Assembly (NCBI GenBank): GCA_025558075.1
Contig: JAHLKF010000006.1
Location: 558,001-622,000 of the forward strand
Source of the DNA: Gaertneriomyces semiglobifer
Lineage: Eukaryota > Chytridiomycota > Chytridiomycetes > Spizellomycetales > Spizellomycetaceae
DNA length: 64,000 nt
Direction of reading: 5' to 3'
This document shows, piece after piece, positions 10,736-22,547 of the stretch. The notes below the pieces were generated by a model. The model was not told the origin of the DNA. It was given only the letters and a program-made list of their open reading frames with translations, and did no database searches. Both the position numbers and the translations under genes were made by a program. How positions within the stretch are numbered: the first letter of the stretch is position 1; each line of letters opens with the position of its first letter.

Positions 10736-10783
10736 GATACAGTGCGCCCGATTAGCTCCGCTACTAATAGGGCGCACGGTATC
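10736..10783. repeat. 48-bp palindrome, copy 2
   Basis: The same 20-nt arms as copy 1 (GATACAGTGCGCCCGATTAG and its near-complement) surround a different loop, CTCCGCTA. Similarity to copy 1 extends about 20 bp beyond the right arm (to TCTCTTCCT). It lies just beyond the truncated end of the helicase pseudogene. Confidence 0.85.
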
Positions 10784-11510
10784 AACGAGTACGGTTCTCT
10801 TCCTCCATGAAGCACTTGCTTTTTGAAGGATGCCCTTGAAGGACGCGACCAATCATCACAACATTCAAGCTTCCAGGCGTCCTTCACGAGATTACCCAAC
10901 TTTTCCATTGCAGGTCTGTTGGAACAGGAGATCAGCGAAAAAGCTCATATGACGCAGTCTCACTCGCCCGCCAACCGTCAGGATGAAATAACGATAGCAC
11001 CTGGGAAACCTTATCTGGTAATGGGATGGTGGGCATCATGACTCTGTCCCGGAGATAGTGCATCGTCCGAGGCCAGTCGCTGATGGCGTTTGACAGCTCA
11101 GTAGCCGGATTGACAGGTGTAAGCTTAAGGATGAATCGAGGAAAACAGCGTCCGCCTTTTATGCACCCGTCGGGTCATATGGGGTTAGGGTTGATCTTGA
11201 TATTACACGCCAGTTGTCCTCCCGGTATCCAGTTATTTTTATTAACGAACAAATCGTCCATCTGCTGAAAGACGGAGGCAAGTGCGTCCCAGAGAATATG
11301 CTTCCCTCATTATCATCAACTATGGTTGAGCACGGTACGGTACGGATGAAGATTATGGCAGAAGGAAGCTGCCCGCCCTTTCTTTCAATTATCAAATATC
11401 AACACTAAAACTGATATGGGCTCGCGCAAACAAAAAAAATAAAGTACTAACACACCGGAAATCCGGCCCGGGGTATAGATCTAACAGATTTTGCGTACAT
11501 ACTAATCTAA
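10784..11510. other. gene-free region
   Basis: No credible gene. A telomere-like GGGTTAGGGTT occurs near 11183. The remainder is unremarkable DNA before the 3' end of the next minus-strand gene. Confidence 0.5.
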
Positions 11511-12801
11511 TCACGTCCTGGATCCGAGAGTCAAGTTCTCCATGCCGATGCTGAGGCTCATCCGCTTGCTATTAGAGTTCGCGTTGGGCTGGCCATACCC
11601 GCGTCCATCCATACCAGCCATGGCGTGGTCAAGGCCACCAAACGATGCCCTTGATATCCTCCTTGCCTGCTTTGCTGTAGAGGACGAAGGAGGAGGTGGG
11701 TGATGGACAGCCATAATATGATGCGGTCGCCTGCTCTTCTTGCCGACTGCCAAATCCCGCAGCGTTTTCGACGCCACATAGTCCTCAACACTAAACTGCA
11801 ACAGTGGCGACATGCCAACCTCACCGCGCACACATGGGTTCGGGTAGCCATTCGGGTACCCACCAAACGAAGATGGGTTCGGCCCATGTGAACCCATATC
11901 CGCCATGGAATGTCTGTACTGAAGGGCTCTCGAGCGGACGTGTTCGTCGGACACGGGCGATGGCGGACACGCGGGGGTTGGTCGTAAATGCTGTGATGAC
12001 AATCTGGTTCGCGCAGAACTGTTTGTCGACCCTATGGAATTGGGAGGCGTTGCCAGTGACCGAACTGCGGCATGAGCAGACCCGCTGCCAAATGCTGGGT
12101 GCGCTGGGTTTTGGCTCTGATCAACGGGTGGCGAGGGTAACGGTTGCGGTACCGCCATAAAGGACGATCGCTTGTTTCGATCATATCGTAATTGCAATAG
12201 TGCCAACGGCACATCGTCGTCATCTGATTCCTCGCCTTTCGTCAAGGATGTCGCAGTCGGTTGATGACGAGTCCGTGAGTGGGTGTCGGGCTTGGTAGTC
12301 GGGATAGTGTGGAGGGCAATCAATGATTGCCGCTTGCTTGCTGTTCTGCTGTGATTCGGCGGTCCTGATGACAGGTGTTTCTCGTAAGACGTGGGCGAGT
12401 GACGGTTTCCCAAGGCGTGATTGGGTTGTATATACGAGTGCCGCTTGTTGGGCATTGGGGGCGCTGGCCATGGGTGTGATTGCCCTGGTCGTGTGTCAAA
12501 TGCTACAGAATGTCGGTGGGATCTAACCGAATCGTAAACCTCGTTAGCAACCGTCGAATTCCCATGATCCCCATCCGATCGTGCCAGATCCTTACCTCTC
12601 ACGGATCTCCGGCCTCGAATTTCGTGTTGAGGTCTCATCTCGCTGTTTGCCTGTATTCATCACTCCGAGAACGCTGCTCAACAGATCATCTCCATTCTCT
12701 CTTCCCTTGCCCTTGTTTTTGCCGTTCCGCGGTAAGGTGGGAGCTGTGACAGTGACGCCGGGCAACGGCCCTCCAGGAGCAGTAGAAGAGGAGCCCAGCA
12801 T
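11511..12801 (-). CDS. disordered Ser/His/Pro-rich hypothetical protein
   Basis: The main open frame (11511-12638, 375 codons) is rich in Ser, Pro, Arg and His with no recognisable domain. The C-terminal half holds a short hydrophobic segment (SVEDYVASKTLRDLAVGK) and ends with a serine/methionine-rich motif. An upstream frame starting at ATG 12801 overlaps it and can be joined by a 100-nt intron (12503-12602, donor GTGAGA, acceptor CTGTAG), giving about 390 residues. The simple alternative is a start at 12638 with no intron. I do not recognise the family. The compositional bias is typical of fungal regulatory or cell-polarity proteins, but that is not evidence of function. Confidence 0.55.
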
Positions 12802-13598
12802 TACTCCTCCACGGTATATTCTGAATTGGTCAAGATGGATGACAGCATTAGATACAAGAGAGTATGCGAATCACAGCGAAGCGAACAGAAAAACTGGGAT
12901 TCACAAAACTGAATCCAACATCCCGGACATCGTCCGCCACCAACTACCACAGCAAATATATCTCGACAAGAACATCTTCGATTTTTTTTTTCTTGGACAT
13001 ACCGTGTTAGGCTAACAGGTGCTCAGCCAGACCCCAATGTGAAAAAACCAGAACGGGCCTTAATTCAGCGGTTTCCCGCTCCGGTCTAGAAAGCGTTTAG
13101 CACCTGCAACGCTTCCCAGCCTGCTCTCTATTTCCCGATGCTTCGATAGTTCTTCTTTTTAGCTGTCGGCGATCGGAGAGAAAGCCTGCACGTCATCGTA
13201 TCATTATATCACTTTTTATTATGGATCTGTGAGCATTTGTAGTCCACAGCACGCGCTGCGATCCCCAAAGACGACATAGTATCGACCCACGCTGGCTGGA
13301 TGTCCGGAAACGGCGTCCATTACTCACACCTAATCCTGGACAAGGACTGGCCCGAGAACTTTATTTCATGCATTTTTAATTTGCGGCGCCGTGCTGTGCG
13401 CTGCTCTGCCAACAAGAAATGAATGCCATTGGTATCTTTGCAGAGCCACATGGGGCCGGAGGTAGCTCAGAGGGCTTGGCTCCTCTAGATGAAAGGGGAA
13501 TGAAGGAAGCTGTCCAGCAGCGAGATAAATCACACTTTGGAAGCCAGGGATGGTCAAACTACACAGAGTGTACATGTATATCATTGCTGCGCTGTACT
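12802..13598. other. intergenic region
   Basis: This stretch holds the 5' flank of the disordered-protein gene and the 3' flank of the large Ser/Arg-rich gene. I see no gene, tRNA or conspicuous repeat. Confidence 0.5.
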
Positions 13599-16500
13599 TT
13601 AACGCCGTTCCAAGCTACGCCGCCTCTCTCTAGGCCGATCTCTCGGACCTGATCCGCGTTGGCCAGGAACGTACGAGTCACCTTTATAAGAATCGCCCGC
13701 CCAGGAGGATGTCCTTTCCCTGCCTGGGGTAGGACCGCGATCTCGCGAACGAGGTCGTGGAGACCATGCACGCTCGCGTGGAGAGCGCGGTCTGGGTGAG
13801 CGCGGCCGTTCACGATCAGGCATGTAAGAGTCTCGTCGCATGGGTGGCGGAGGCGATCGTCTTGGCGGTGGTGGGGACCTCGGTCGTGGAGGAGAAGCCC
13901 TGCGAGGTGGTCCAGTTCTTAGGTAATCGTACGGCGGCGCAGGGGAGTGTGATAACGATGGCGATGCTCGTTCACCATCCCGATATCTCTCGCGCTCTCT
14001 ATCTCTGTCACGCTGATCAACATCTGGACGCGATGATACCATCGGGCGATACACGTCTCGCTCGCGGCTAGATGGGCGACTAGTCCTCCTGTCGCGTTCT
14101 CTTTCACGTTCGCGGGACAGCGCTCGTGGAGCAGGGCTCCATCGTCTAGATGCACCGAGAAGGGAAGGGCTGCCTCTTCTGGATCTGGGGCGCTCATACC
14201 GGCTCGGCGACCGTGTGTGCAGGCCGGCACTACCACTCCGTCCAATTGAGGACATGGATGACGATATCGATGTACCAGGCGTATCAGTAACCTCCCCTTC
14301 TTCCATCGAGTCCAAAGACGCCGGTGGAGACGGCTGTCGTGAATCCCGCCGACTAGGCGAAGAACCACGCGAGGACGGCGAGTCTACCACAGGGGATGCT
14401 CGCAAGTCTGCTATTAGGCCAAGTGGCTTGTCAAGAGGCGTATGTTCTTTCATCGCAGACGCAGTTTTGCCGGTATCATTTATAGAGAAGGTTTCAGAAA
14501 GCCGCGGCGATACTTGTTCCTCTTCTGTCACATTCGCTTCCATTCGATCATTGGCTGACTCTACTGCATGAGTTCCCATTTCCATCGGTTGGTCCGTCTT
14601 TTCATTGCTTGAAGTTAGCTCCAAATCATCTTGGACGCTTCCAACAACTGTGGGATGGGACGCACCGGCGCCTGTTTCTAGTTCAGTCACGGCTTCCTGG
14701 GCGTCGGTGACTTTATAATGTTCGTCAATGGATGCACCATCGGAAGTCTCTTTCTCTCCCTTCAAATGGTGTAGATCTTCAAGACCCAATGAAGTAGAAG
14801 TTGGCTCAGGCGGAATGTCCGACGCGCCCGCTGTCGTAGATGGCACCTCGGGTTGAACCACATCCATTGCTTCCGTAGCGTCTGTCGTCACTGGCTCTAA
14901 GCCTGCCTGCGGTACATTTTCAAATTTCACGTGAGGTTGAGTGGGTTGCTGTGTGGCGTCTGCGGTAAGTTCACGAGGCATGCGTCGCTCTGCATCCAAT
15001 TCAGCTACAACGGGTTGGGTAGGCTGGGGTACAGCGTCCGCTATCGGCCGAGGTGGGCTAGGAAACGGTTCGTGCCTTGCCTTTATGGGTGACACAATTG
15101 TCAGTTGCTGATTTGATGTCACTTGATACGGGGCATGTTGCGGTGCGTTTGCTAATTTCAAGTCAGGCGGAGTGGGTTGTGGTATCTCTGGCTCCACTAT
15201 AGGTCGCCCTTGAGGCAACGGATGTGTATCATCTGCTGGCTTTACATCAGGTGGACCAGTTGCATTCGTGTTCGCGCTTGATCTTTCAACTGTTGCAAGC
15301 GCCTCTTCCTGCAATCCGGAGGTCGCTTCAATTGTTGAAGGCGGTGTGGATTCACGGTTCAGTTTCGGCACATTTACCGTACTCTGTGATGCTTGTGCGG
15401 AATCCGTTTCTGGAAGCACATGTTGTACGGCTAAGTTAATCGGCTTGACATCTTCGCTGACGCTGCCCTTTGGTTGCTGAGGCTGCACTCCTTTGGCGGG
15501 AGACAATGACTCGCGCTTCCGCCGCATATACTCTTCCAGACCTATACGCCGCGGGACGGGTGGTGTGGCAGGTTCGGGCGGTGGTGGTGAAATCGCAGGT
15601 CTCACGGGGGAGCGGGGTGCCTCAGCCTGCAACATGGGTTTGAATTCTACTGTCTCACCATCTTGTTGAGGCAAGGGCACCGGTGCTGCGGGTGCGTCCG
15701 GTGTATATGAAGCAGAAGCGGCAGGGAGTACGGTGCCAAGAAAATCGGACACCCGCGTATCGTGACCACTGCTATCGAGGGGTTCCGGAATTACTTCAGT
15801 GTTTGATGGCTCGTCCGTCTCCATTGGATCTTCTTCCATTGGCAATATCGCCGGCTGTTCATCACGTGCAACAATATCGCCCTTCTGGTCCTCGTCGTGA
15901 ATAACAGGAGAAAGATTGCGGTTGATGTCGTCAGGACTATCCTCATCCATCTCAATCGGCTCATTACGCTCATCCACATTATTCCGATAATCCATGCCCG
16001 ATAGTTCCCCCGCTTGAGGAATGGAATCTACATCCATCGGGGCGCCATCTGTCGGTATGCTAACGGGCATTGGTGTTTTGAACACTTCATCTGGCTGACG
16101 CTGCACTACCCGCTGCAGGAACGTGAGCGGTCTGGATTCGTCCATCACAGGCGCAGGCATCACATATCCACCGGTGCGACCGTCCGCTCCGTCGGTGCTG
16201 GTCGCGTCACCGGTTGCTTTCATCTTTTCTGCTAACTTTTGATTGCGGACTTGCTGTTGCGCCTCCATCTCCTCGCGCAGAATCCTTTCTACAGCCTCTT
16301 TGCTGGTCACAGGATCTTCTTTCTGTATTCCACTGCTAACCCAGACGGCGTGCTCCACCTCTGATTGCCCAATGCTATCCAAAATTCTCAACACAGCTTC
16401 GTATTGTGCATAATCTTTGCAGACATCATCGTACTGTTGCATTTTCCTCTGCAATAGGGCATCCACATGAGTTCCAATGGCGTTGAGCTTTGACTGAAGA

Positions 16501-17592
16501 TTGGCTGGCATCGACTGCTTTGGTATGGCCCCACCGGGGTTGCCCATCGGCGACGCGGTAGGCAACGAAAACGCTTGTTCGTCAAATGCCGATGTGAATG
16601 CCAGAGATTTGACGCCATGTACAATACGGAAAAAATCCGATCTTTGACCAGGGAGAACCTGAATATTCTCATCTGGAAGCACGATCACACTATCGTCCGA
16701 TTTCCGCTTTGAGTCTTTATCTGTGCGCACTCGCTTTGGGTGATCCGCTTCATTGTCCGTCAAGTGCTTACGCTTCTTTTGTGTTGTGGGTTTAGGTACG
16801 CTGACATCGTCCAGTGCGAGTGTTGAATCATCCATAGGCGATTTTGCCCATTCCGCCTGCAGACGCTCAATCTTCGCCCATTCACTACTCGCATCGATCC
16901 CTTGCTCCAAATCATTTTGCAACAACTCTGGACTTATATTTCCAGGTTGATATCCGTACATCATTAGTTGCGAAGCAGAAAGAGTCGCGACCGTCGCGGC
17001 CGTTCGGGAAGCGGACCCACGAACAGACACTATCCCGACCATATCACGCAAAACAGTTGCCGCTTCCGCCGCAACCTGTTTCGAGAGGTTAGATCCCAGA
17101 GCATCCATCTGCGGCGTGCGTTTGTTCGTCCTGCTCCAGCGATCATAGACCGCCCTGTACACAATCCGCCGCAGGGCATCAAAGTACGTTTGGGCGGCCT
17201 GCGTCCGCAATTGGCTCATCCTGTCCATACGTCCACCATCCACCACTGCATCTCCGTAAGGCATCACAGCAAACCATCCAACGATAGTCGTTCCATCTCG
17301 ATTCAGATATTGTTCAACTTCCCCAACGGTAATCGGCGCTAATGGGAAATATGCCTTTATATTGATCACCGTACCCTCCCCATCGCAATCTTCGCGGCAT
17401 CCCAGTAAGAGAGCTGTGAAAAAGGGGCTCGCTTCATGATGGTTATCGAACAGCGCCGAGGAATGTAAAGACAAGTAAAGGTCTACACAATAGCCATGTG
17501 ACATGAGCCAACACTCCACTAACAAAAACAATTCAGGATGAAGGGGGCTTACCTTTTGAGAGGCATATTATCGGTTGCCTCGCGCTCGCCAT
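13599..17592 (-). CDS. large Ser/Arg-rich protein with N-terminal Abraxas-like MPN region
   Basis: Two exons (17553-17592, 13599-17482; 70-nt intron) give 1307 residues. The short first exon supplies the beginning of the fold, MASARQPIICLSK, followed by LYLSLHSSALFDNH and TALLLG. Residues about 10-110 then follow the pattern of the Abraxas/FAM175 MPN-minus fold, including TTIVGWFAVMPYGDAV, the counterpart of the VVGWY...F segment. The metal-binding JAMM residues are absent, so no protease activity is expected. Abraxas proteins scaffold the BRCC36 deubiquitinase. A bipartite basic nuclear signal lies near 240-275, a predicted helix near 335-390, then about 700 acidic and Pro-rich disordered residues and an RS/RE tail over the last 170 residues, as in splicing-associated proteins. 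The Abraxas link is tentative; the gene itself is secure. Confidence 0.7.
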
Positions 17593-18005
17593 CGCGTATG
17601 AAAACTATTCACCTCCGTATGCCCCTGCTGCATCTTCGGAGAACGTGGTTGCATTCTCAACACGCCAAAAATCGCTCAAAACGTCTCGGCAAATGTCGAG
17701 TGGCACAGCTCGGCGCAGTCATTGAAGCGGAACACGCGCTGTTGCTCTTGCAGATCCCGAAAATGCACCATCGAGCTTAACAGTAGAACATCAGTTAACT
17801 CGAATTATACCGATTACACTAGCGCTAAGTATGAAACCTGCACGCGCAGCCTACGTTCTAATGAACATTGCCTACTAAGCGGCGATGCTCAGAGAAACTT
17901 ATATGAGACGACTCTTTAAGACTGTTTCTTGCCGGTGAGAGCAAACAAACGACTGAAACCCGACATTGTCTGTTGGATGAAAGGAGGAACAGAGCTATCG
18001 GACAA
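17593..18005. other. intergenic region (promoter of the MPN/RS gene, 3' flank of SDR)
   Basis: No gene is visible. The two neighbouring genes are both on the minus strand, so this stretch should contain the SDR terminator and the MPN/RS gene promoter. Confidence 0.45.
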
Positions 18006-19053
18006 TCAATCATAAGTGGCAAGAACAGGAGAATGGAAAAGGTTGAAAGACGATGCCAACCTTGCCATCCAAGTGGGATAGTACTGCCAGTTCGGGAAAG
18101 CGATGAACCCGACATCGTTCTCTAATCCCTTAGCAATGTAACGGGCAGCTTTTGGCGCACTCATGAAAGCAAAGCTTGGAAGGGCTGAGCCAGCTTCCTT
18201 GAGCTCATCTGTCAGCCGAGATTCCACAAAACCTGGGCAGATGCACGACAGGCGAATATTCTTCCTGGCAGCGACAGAGCGGTAGTCCCGTGCAAATGAG
18301 TTCAGAGCGGCCTTACTTGCAGCGTAACACGCTTTAGAAGAGAGGGGATTAGTCTTTGGTACTGACCTGACCGAGTCGGCAGATGATGAGACTCACATAA
18401 GCCAGGATGAGCGAAAACACCGGAGAGAGAACTAGTGATGGCGACCTGGCCACCGCCCCGTTCGGCCATCCCCTTCATAATGGGAGCCACGGTTTGGAAG
18501 ACGGAAACAACATTGAGGGTGAAGAGACGCTGCCAAAGTGAAACATGGCTTTTGTCAATGCTCAGTAGCGCCGCTACGGAAGGTCAACCGAGCTCACCTC
18601 AGCGGAGTCCGACCAGAATTCTCCTTCTTTTGGCTTTTGCATAGACCCACCAGCATTAGCAATCACCAAATCAATTGAAACGCGTTGGTCGACCTCAGTC
18701 ATGAACTTTTTGGTTTCCTCGGAATTGGTCACATCGAGACTCTTGGTCTCAACAGTAGCACCTTTTCTCTCGCAATCTTCCTTGACCTTTTGGAGGCGAT
18801 CCTTATTGCGTGCGACCAGAACAAGGTGCGTGTCGGGGCGCGCATACTCCAGGGCAACGGCCTCACCAATGCCACTGCTTGCTCCGGTGATGAGTACGCT
18901 GCGAGGGCGGGGGACGGCCGGATTATGGCCTAGGAGCGTCATGACTGGTACAATGACAAGCATCGCCATAGATGCGAAGAGAGCGCCGATGTTGGCGATG
19001 ACACCCAGGATCGACAAGATGACGGCCTCGACGGGCTCACTGAATGCGACCAT
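18006..19053 (-). CDS. membrane-anchored short-chain dehydrogenase/reductase (SDR)
   Basis: Three exons (18598-19053, 18397-18529, 18006-18331; introns of 68 and 65 nt) give 304 residues. The Rossmann nucleotide motif is TGASSGIG near residue 55. NAG follows at the end of beta-4, the catalytic Ser is in ITSSLSG, and the YxxxK active site is YAASK, which is completed only after splicing. An N-terminal hydrophobic segment (about residues 8-42) should anchor the enzyme in a membrane, as in 3-ketodihydrosphingosine reductase and 11-beta-HSD-type SDRs. Substrate specificity cannot be read from the sequence. PGFVESRLTDE after the active site is the usual helix-loop that closes over cofactor. Confidence 0.88.
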
Positions 19054-19940
19054 TTTCTCACGGATTCTACTATACCCACAAGTGTTAGATCTGTATTTAA
19101 CTAGACTATCTATAAACTACTACAGGTACTTTTTGCAGCTTGCCTGCGACTTGCTGGATGGTATTACGCTTTTAAGAGCCGTGCTGTCGGTGGATTGTTC
19201 CACCGGTTCGCACATCATCATTCCATATTTCCGTGTTATCATTACGTTTCGTTATCGTTCACACAAACTATCGCACATTTATCCGAAGCTCTAAGCGACT
19301 GCACGCTTGCAGCAGGACCTTGCAGAGGTCCTTGCTCCGATTGCATTCACTCTGTTGATATTGATGTACGCCTTTCAGTTGATGGAATGACTTCCGATTG
19401 ATGACTGTCCTGCAGTTAGTGGAAATGGCCTGCGTAGGATGACTCTCAGAAGGTCTATGAGCTGCATAGGGTGCATCCCCTCGATCCATCTTTCATGAAC
19501 CCGTTTGCATGTATCCCCTCGCTCCATCCAATTCAAATTCAAATCCACCCAACAAAATCCATTGTAATCCAGCTCACCCTCTCTAACAACATGATATCCT
19601 CCGCCATGTATTAATGATCCCCCCTCCGCAGTTCCGCAGGATCCCAAGCAGTTTGCCTCGCTCAGACACACAGACACCGACACACAGGACACACTGATAC
19701 ACCACCTGCGTTATCGATGACCATGACTAATCAACTCACGTGACCCTACACAAATTTTTCTTCACTTTCTTTCTCTCTGCGCGACTCGAAGAGCCTTCCC
19801 CACCCAAACACCAGCGCCCACCCGCTCGCATATTTAAGACGGGGTGCCGTGATTTTGCCTCTCTGCTCTCCTTCTCCTTTCCCCTGCACTTTGCTTACCT
19901 TTGACGTATCTCCCTCTTTCACTCGTCAATCTAAACAACA
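19054..19940. other. divergent promoter region, SDR / EFL
   Basis: No gene is visible. A CT-rich tract (about 19855-19925) precedes the EFL start, as is usual for strongly expressed fungal genes. A short imperfect direct repeat (ATCCCCTCGnTCCATC) occurs near 19477 and 19514. Confidence 0.5.
19831..19838 (+). promoter_or_regulatory. TATA-like box of the EFL gene
   Basis: TATTTAAG lies about 103 nt upstream of the EFL start codon, followed by a pyrimidine-rich leader. Position and composition suit a TATA element; not otherwise tested. Confidence 0.45.
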
Positions 19941-21882
19941 ATGGCCGCCGAGAAGCCTCACTTGTCGTAAGTAGCTCCCTTTCATCTTGCCGCCGTTTGT
20001 TCCATCGCTTTGTTCGGCGTCGTCGTCGTCGTCGACTGGCACCGGCCAACCCTAAGCTTTCGCCCCACATTGGGTCGGACAGGGGTGGGCAGCTGTCGAA
20101 GCATGATGAGCACGGCATAGCGCTAGATTGGAAAAAAAATACGGAACAGGACACTGATCTCGATCTGTTTGTTAGTATCGTCATTTGCGGACACGTCGAC
20201 TCCGGAAAGTCGACCACCACTGGTCGTCTTCTCTTCGAGCTCGGTGGTATCCCTGAACGTGAAATGGAGAAGCTCCGTCAGGAGGCTGAGCACCTTGGAA
20301 AGTCTTCCTTCGCTTTCGCCTTCTACATGGACCGTCAAAAGGAGGAGCGTGCCCGTGGTGTCACCATTGCTTGCACCACCAAGGAGTTCTTCACTGACAA
20401 GTACCACTACACCATCATTGACGCTCCCGGACACAGAGATTTCATCAAGAACATGATCTCTGGTGCTGTAAGTATTTTTTATCCACCGGTTATTGATGAC
20501 AAATAGGGTGCCAACTCACTCGTTCTTTGATAATAGGCCCAGGCCGATGTCGGTCTTCTCATGGTTCCCGCTGACGGTAACTTCACCACCGCCATCCAGA
20601 AGGGTGACCACAAGGCTGGTGAAATCCAGGGTCAGACCCGCCAGCACGCTCGTCTCCTCAACTTGCTCGGTGTCAAGCAGCTCGTCGTTGGTGTCAACAA
20701 GATGGACTCCGACCCTGCTGGTCCCTACAAGAAGGAGCGTTACGATGAAATCGCCAACGAGATGCGCTCCATGTTGGTCCGTACCGGCTGGAAGAAGGAC
20801 TTTGTCCAGGGCTGTGTCCCCGTCATCCCCATCTCTGGATGGCAAGGAGACAACTTGTTGAAGAAGTCCACCAACATGCCTTGGTACTCTGGTCAGGAGG
20901 TCACTGCCCTCTCTGGCAAGAAGATCCAGGTCCACACCCTTCTCGACGCCCTCAACGACTTCGCCGAGATGCCCGAGCGTAAGAACGACGCCCCCATGCG
21001 TGTCCCTATCTCTGGTATCTACAAGATCAAGGGTGTCGGTGATGTCTTGGCCGGACGTGTCGAGCAGGGTACCGTTACCCCCAACAAGGATGTCGTTTTC
21101 GTCCCCACCCACACTGCTGCCAACCCTTGCGCCGGTAAGGTCTTCACCGTCGAGATGCACCACAAGAAGGTTGAGAAGGGTCAGGCCGGTGACAACATCG
21201 GTATGAACATCAAGGGTCTTGACAAGAACAACATGCCCCGCGCTGGTGACATCATGATCTACAAGGAGGACAAGACCTTGAAGCCATGCAAGACCTTCGT
21301 TGCCCAGATTCAGACTCTTGACATCCCCGGTGAGGTCAAGCCTGGATACTCTCCCATTGGTTTCGTCCGTTGCGGTCGCTCTGCCTGCAGGATGAAGGCC
21401 ATTAACTGGAAGATGGGTAAGGAGACTGGTATGAAGAAGCTCGAGGGTGCCCACTCCCTCAAGGCCAACGAGGCTGCCGAGGTTGTCTTCGAGCCCATCC
21501 AACCCCTTGTTGTCGACTCCTTCAAGAACTGCGAGGGTCTCTCCCGTATTGCATTCCTTGGTAAGTGTCAACCTTTACACCCTTTGCGTCCATTCCCACT
21601 CTCTAACCATTTCTTCCACCCTTTCCTTCTCTACCCTACCACACTTCACCCCTCCACCATACTACCCTTCTTTCGTCACACTTCCACCTTGCCTACTCTA
21701 CCTTGCCTACCTATCCCGCCTACCCTACTCTGCCATGTCATTGAAAATTTTCAGACGGTATGTGTCCACTGTTTCGTTTTTTTTCTTTCTTCTTCACTTT
21801 ACTAACCTGTGTCCCCGTGGGAAAAATAGGCAATTCGGCGGTAATGTTAGGAAAGGTGGTTTCTGTGGAGCAGAAGGAGTAA
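19941..21882 (+). CDS. EFL: elongation factor-like GTPase (EFL), replacing EF-1alpha
   Basis: Exons 19941-19966, 20176-20467, 20537-21560, a proposed 3-nt exon 21755-21757, and 21830-21882 give 465 residues. The protein delivers aminoacyl-tRNA to the ribosome. GTPase motifs are GHVDSGKST (P loop), DAPGHRDF (G3) and NKMD (G4). The run [26 protein letters not shown] is the EFL-type version rather than that of canonical EF-1alpha, and the C terminus is the short EFL form ending VEQKE. EFL occurs patchily in eukaryotes, including chytrids. Codon use is strongly biased to C-ending codons, as expected for a very highly expressed gene. Intron 1 (209 nt) follows directly after nine codons. If the 3-nt exon is skipped the frame is still kept and one Asp is lost. 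Confidence 0.92.
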
Positions 21883-22547
21883 AAGTGTTTTTTATGTGTT
21901 GTTGTTACTTATCGAATATTATCTGATCTCGTTTTGCATTGGCAAATTTTTGTGTGATCTCGTCGTGAATTTTTGTTTGATCTATTGAGAGCTGAAAACG
22001 CTCTGTTTCTCTCGCTTCGGGCTGCTGTTTTTCTCATGCTACGGGCTTTGACCATCATGCTTTGAGGCTGACGCTCTCCTGACCATCATGCCTTGAGGTT
22101 GACGCTCTCTTCATGGGGAAAAGGACCAAGGTTGCTACCACCAACTGCAAAACGCATTTTCTGCACTGAGACAGGTCCGTTCACATTCCTATCCTTCAGA
22201 GATCTCACAGATGAGCATAGCTTTTATAGAGGTATCAGTCGCCTCTGTAATCCTTCTGAAGATTTGGGATTAATTACGGCGCAACCGTCGCGATCGCCAA
22301 CGCGCAACTGCACCCGGGAAGTTCTTGCGCTCACAAAGTCGCTTTATAATTCATTGTTGCTCCATTGTCATCGTCATCATCATTACCGTCGGAACTAGAA
22401 ATCTCAGAGAGGTTCCGACTTTTTGCATGAGGATCTAAGGGCCGATTAGAGAGGACATTAATGAAAGTGGGTGATGTGTGGTGCCGCGATCAGTTTATTC
22501 TGGACATATAAATGCTTACGCCGTCTTGCGCCCATCAGGCCTACCAT
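21883..22547. other. intergenic region with a short tandem duplication
   Basis: No gene is visible. Two adjacent copies of TGACCATCATGC.TTGAGG.TGACGCTCTC occur near 22049 and 22080 (31-bp spacing). The right end is the 3' flank of the helicase, and part of it (from about 22525) is shared with the pseudogene copy at 9600. Confidence 0.5.

Noticed and set aside
20516..21571. Minus-strand frame of 351 codons opposite EFL
   Set aside because: It is a shadow caused by strong codon bias of the EFL gene.
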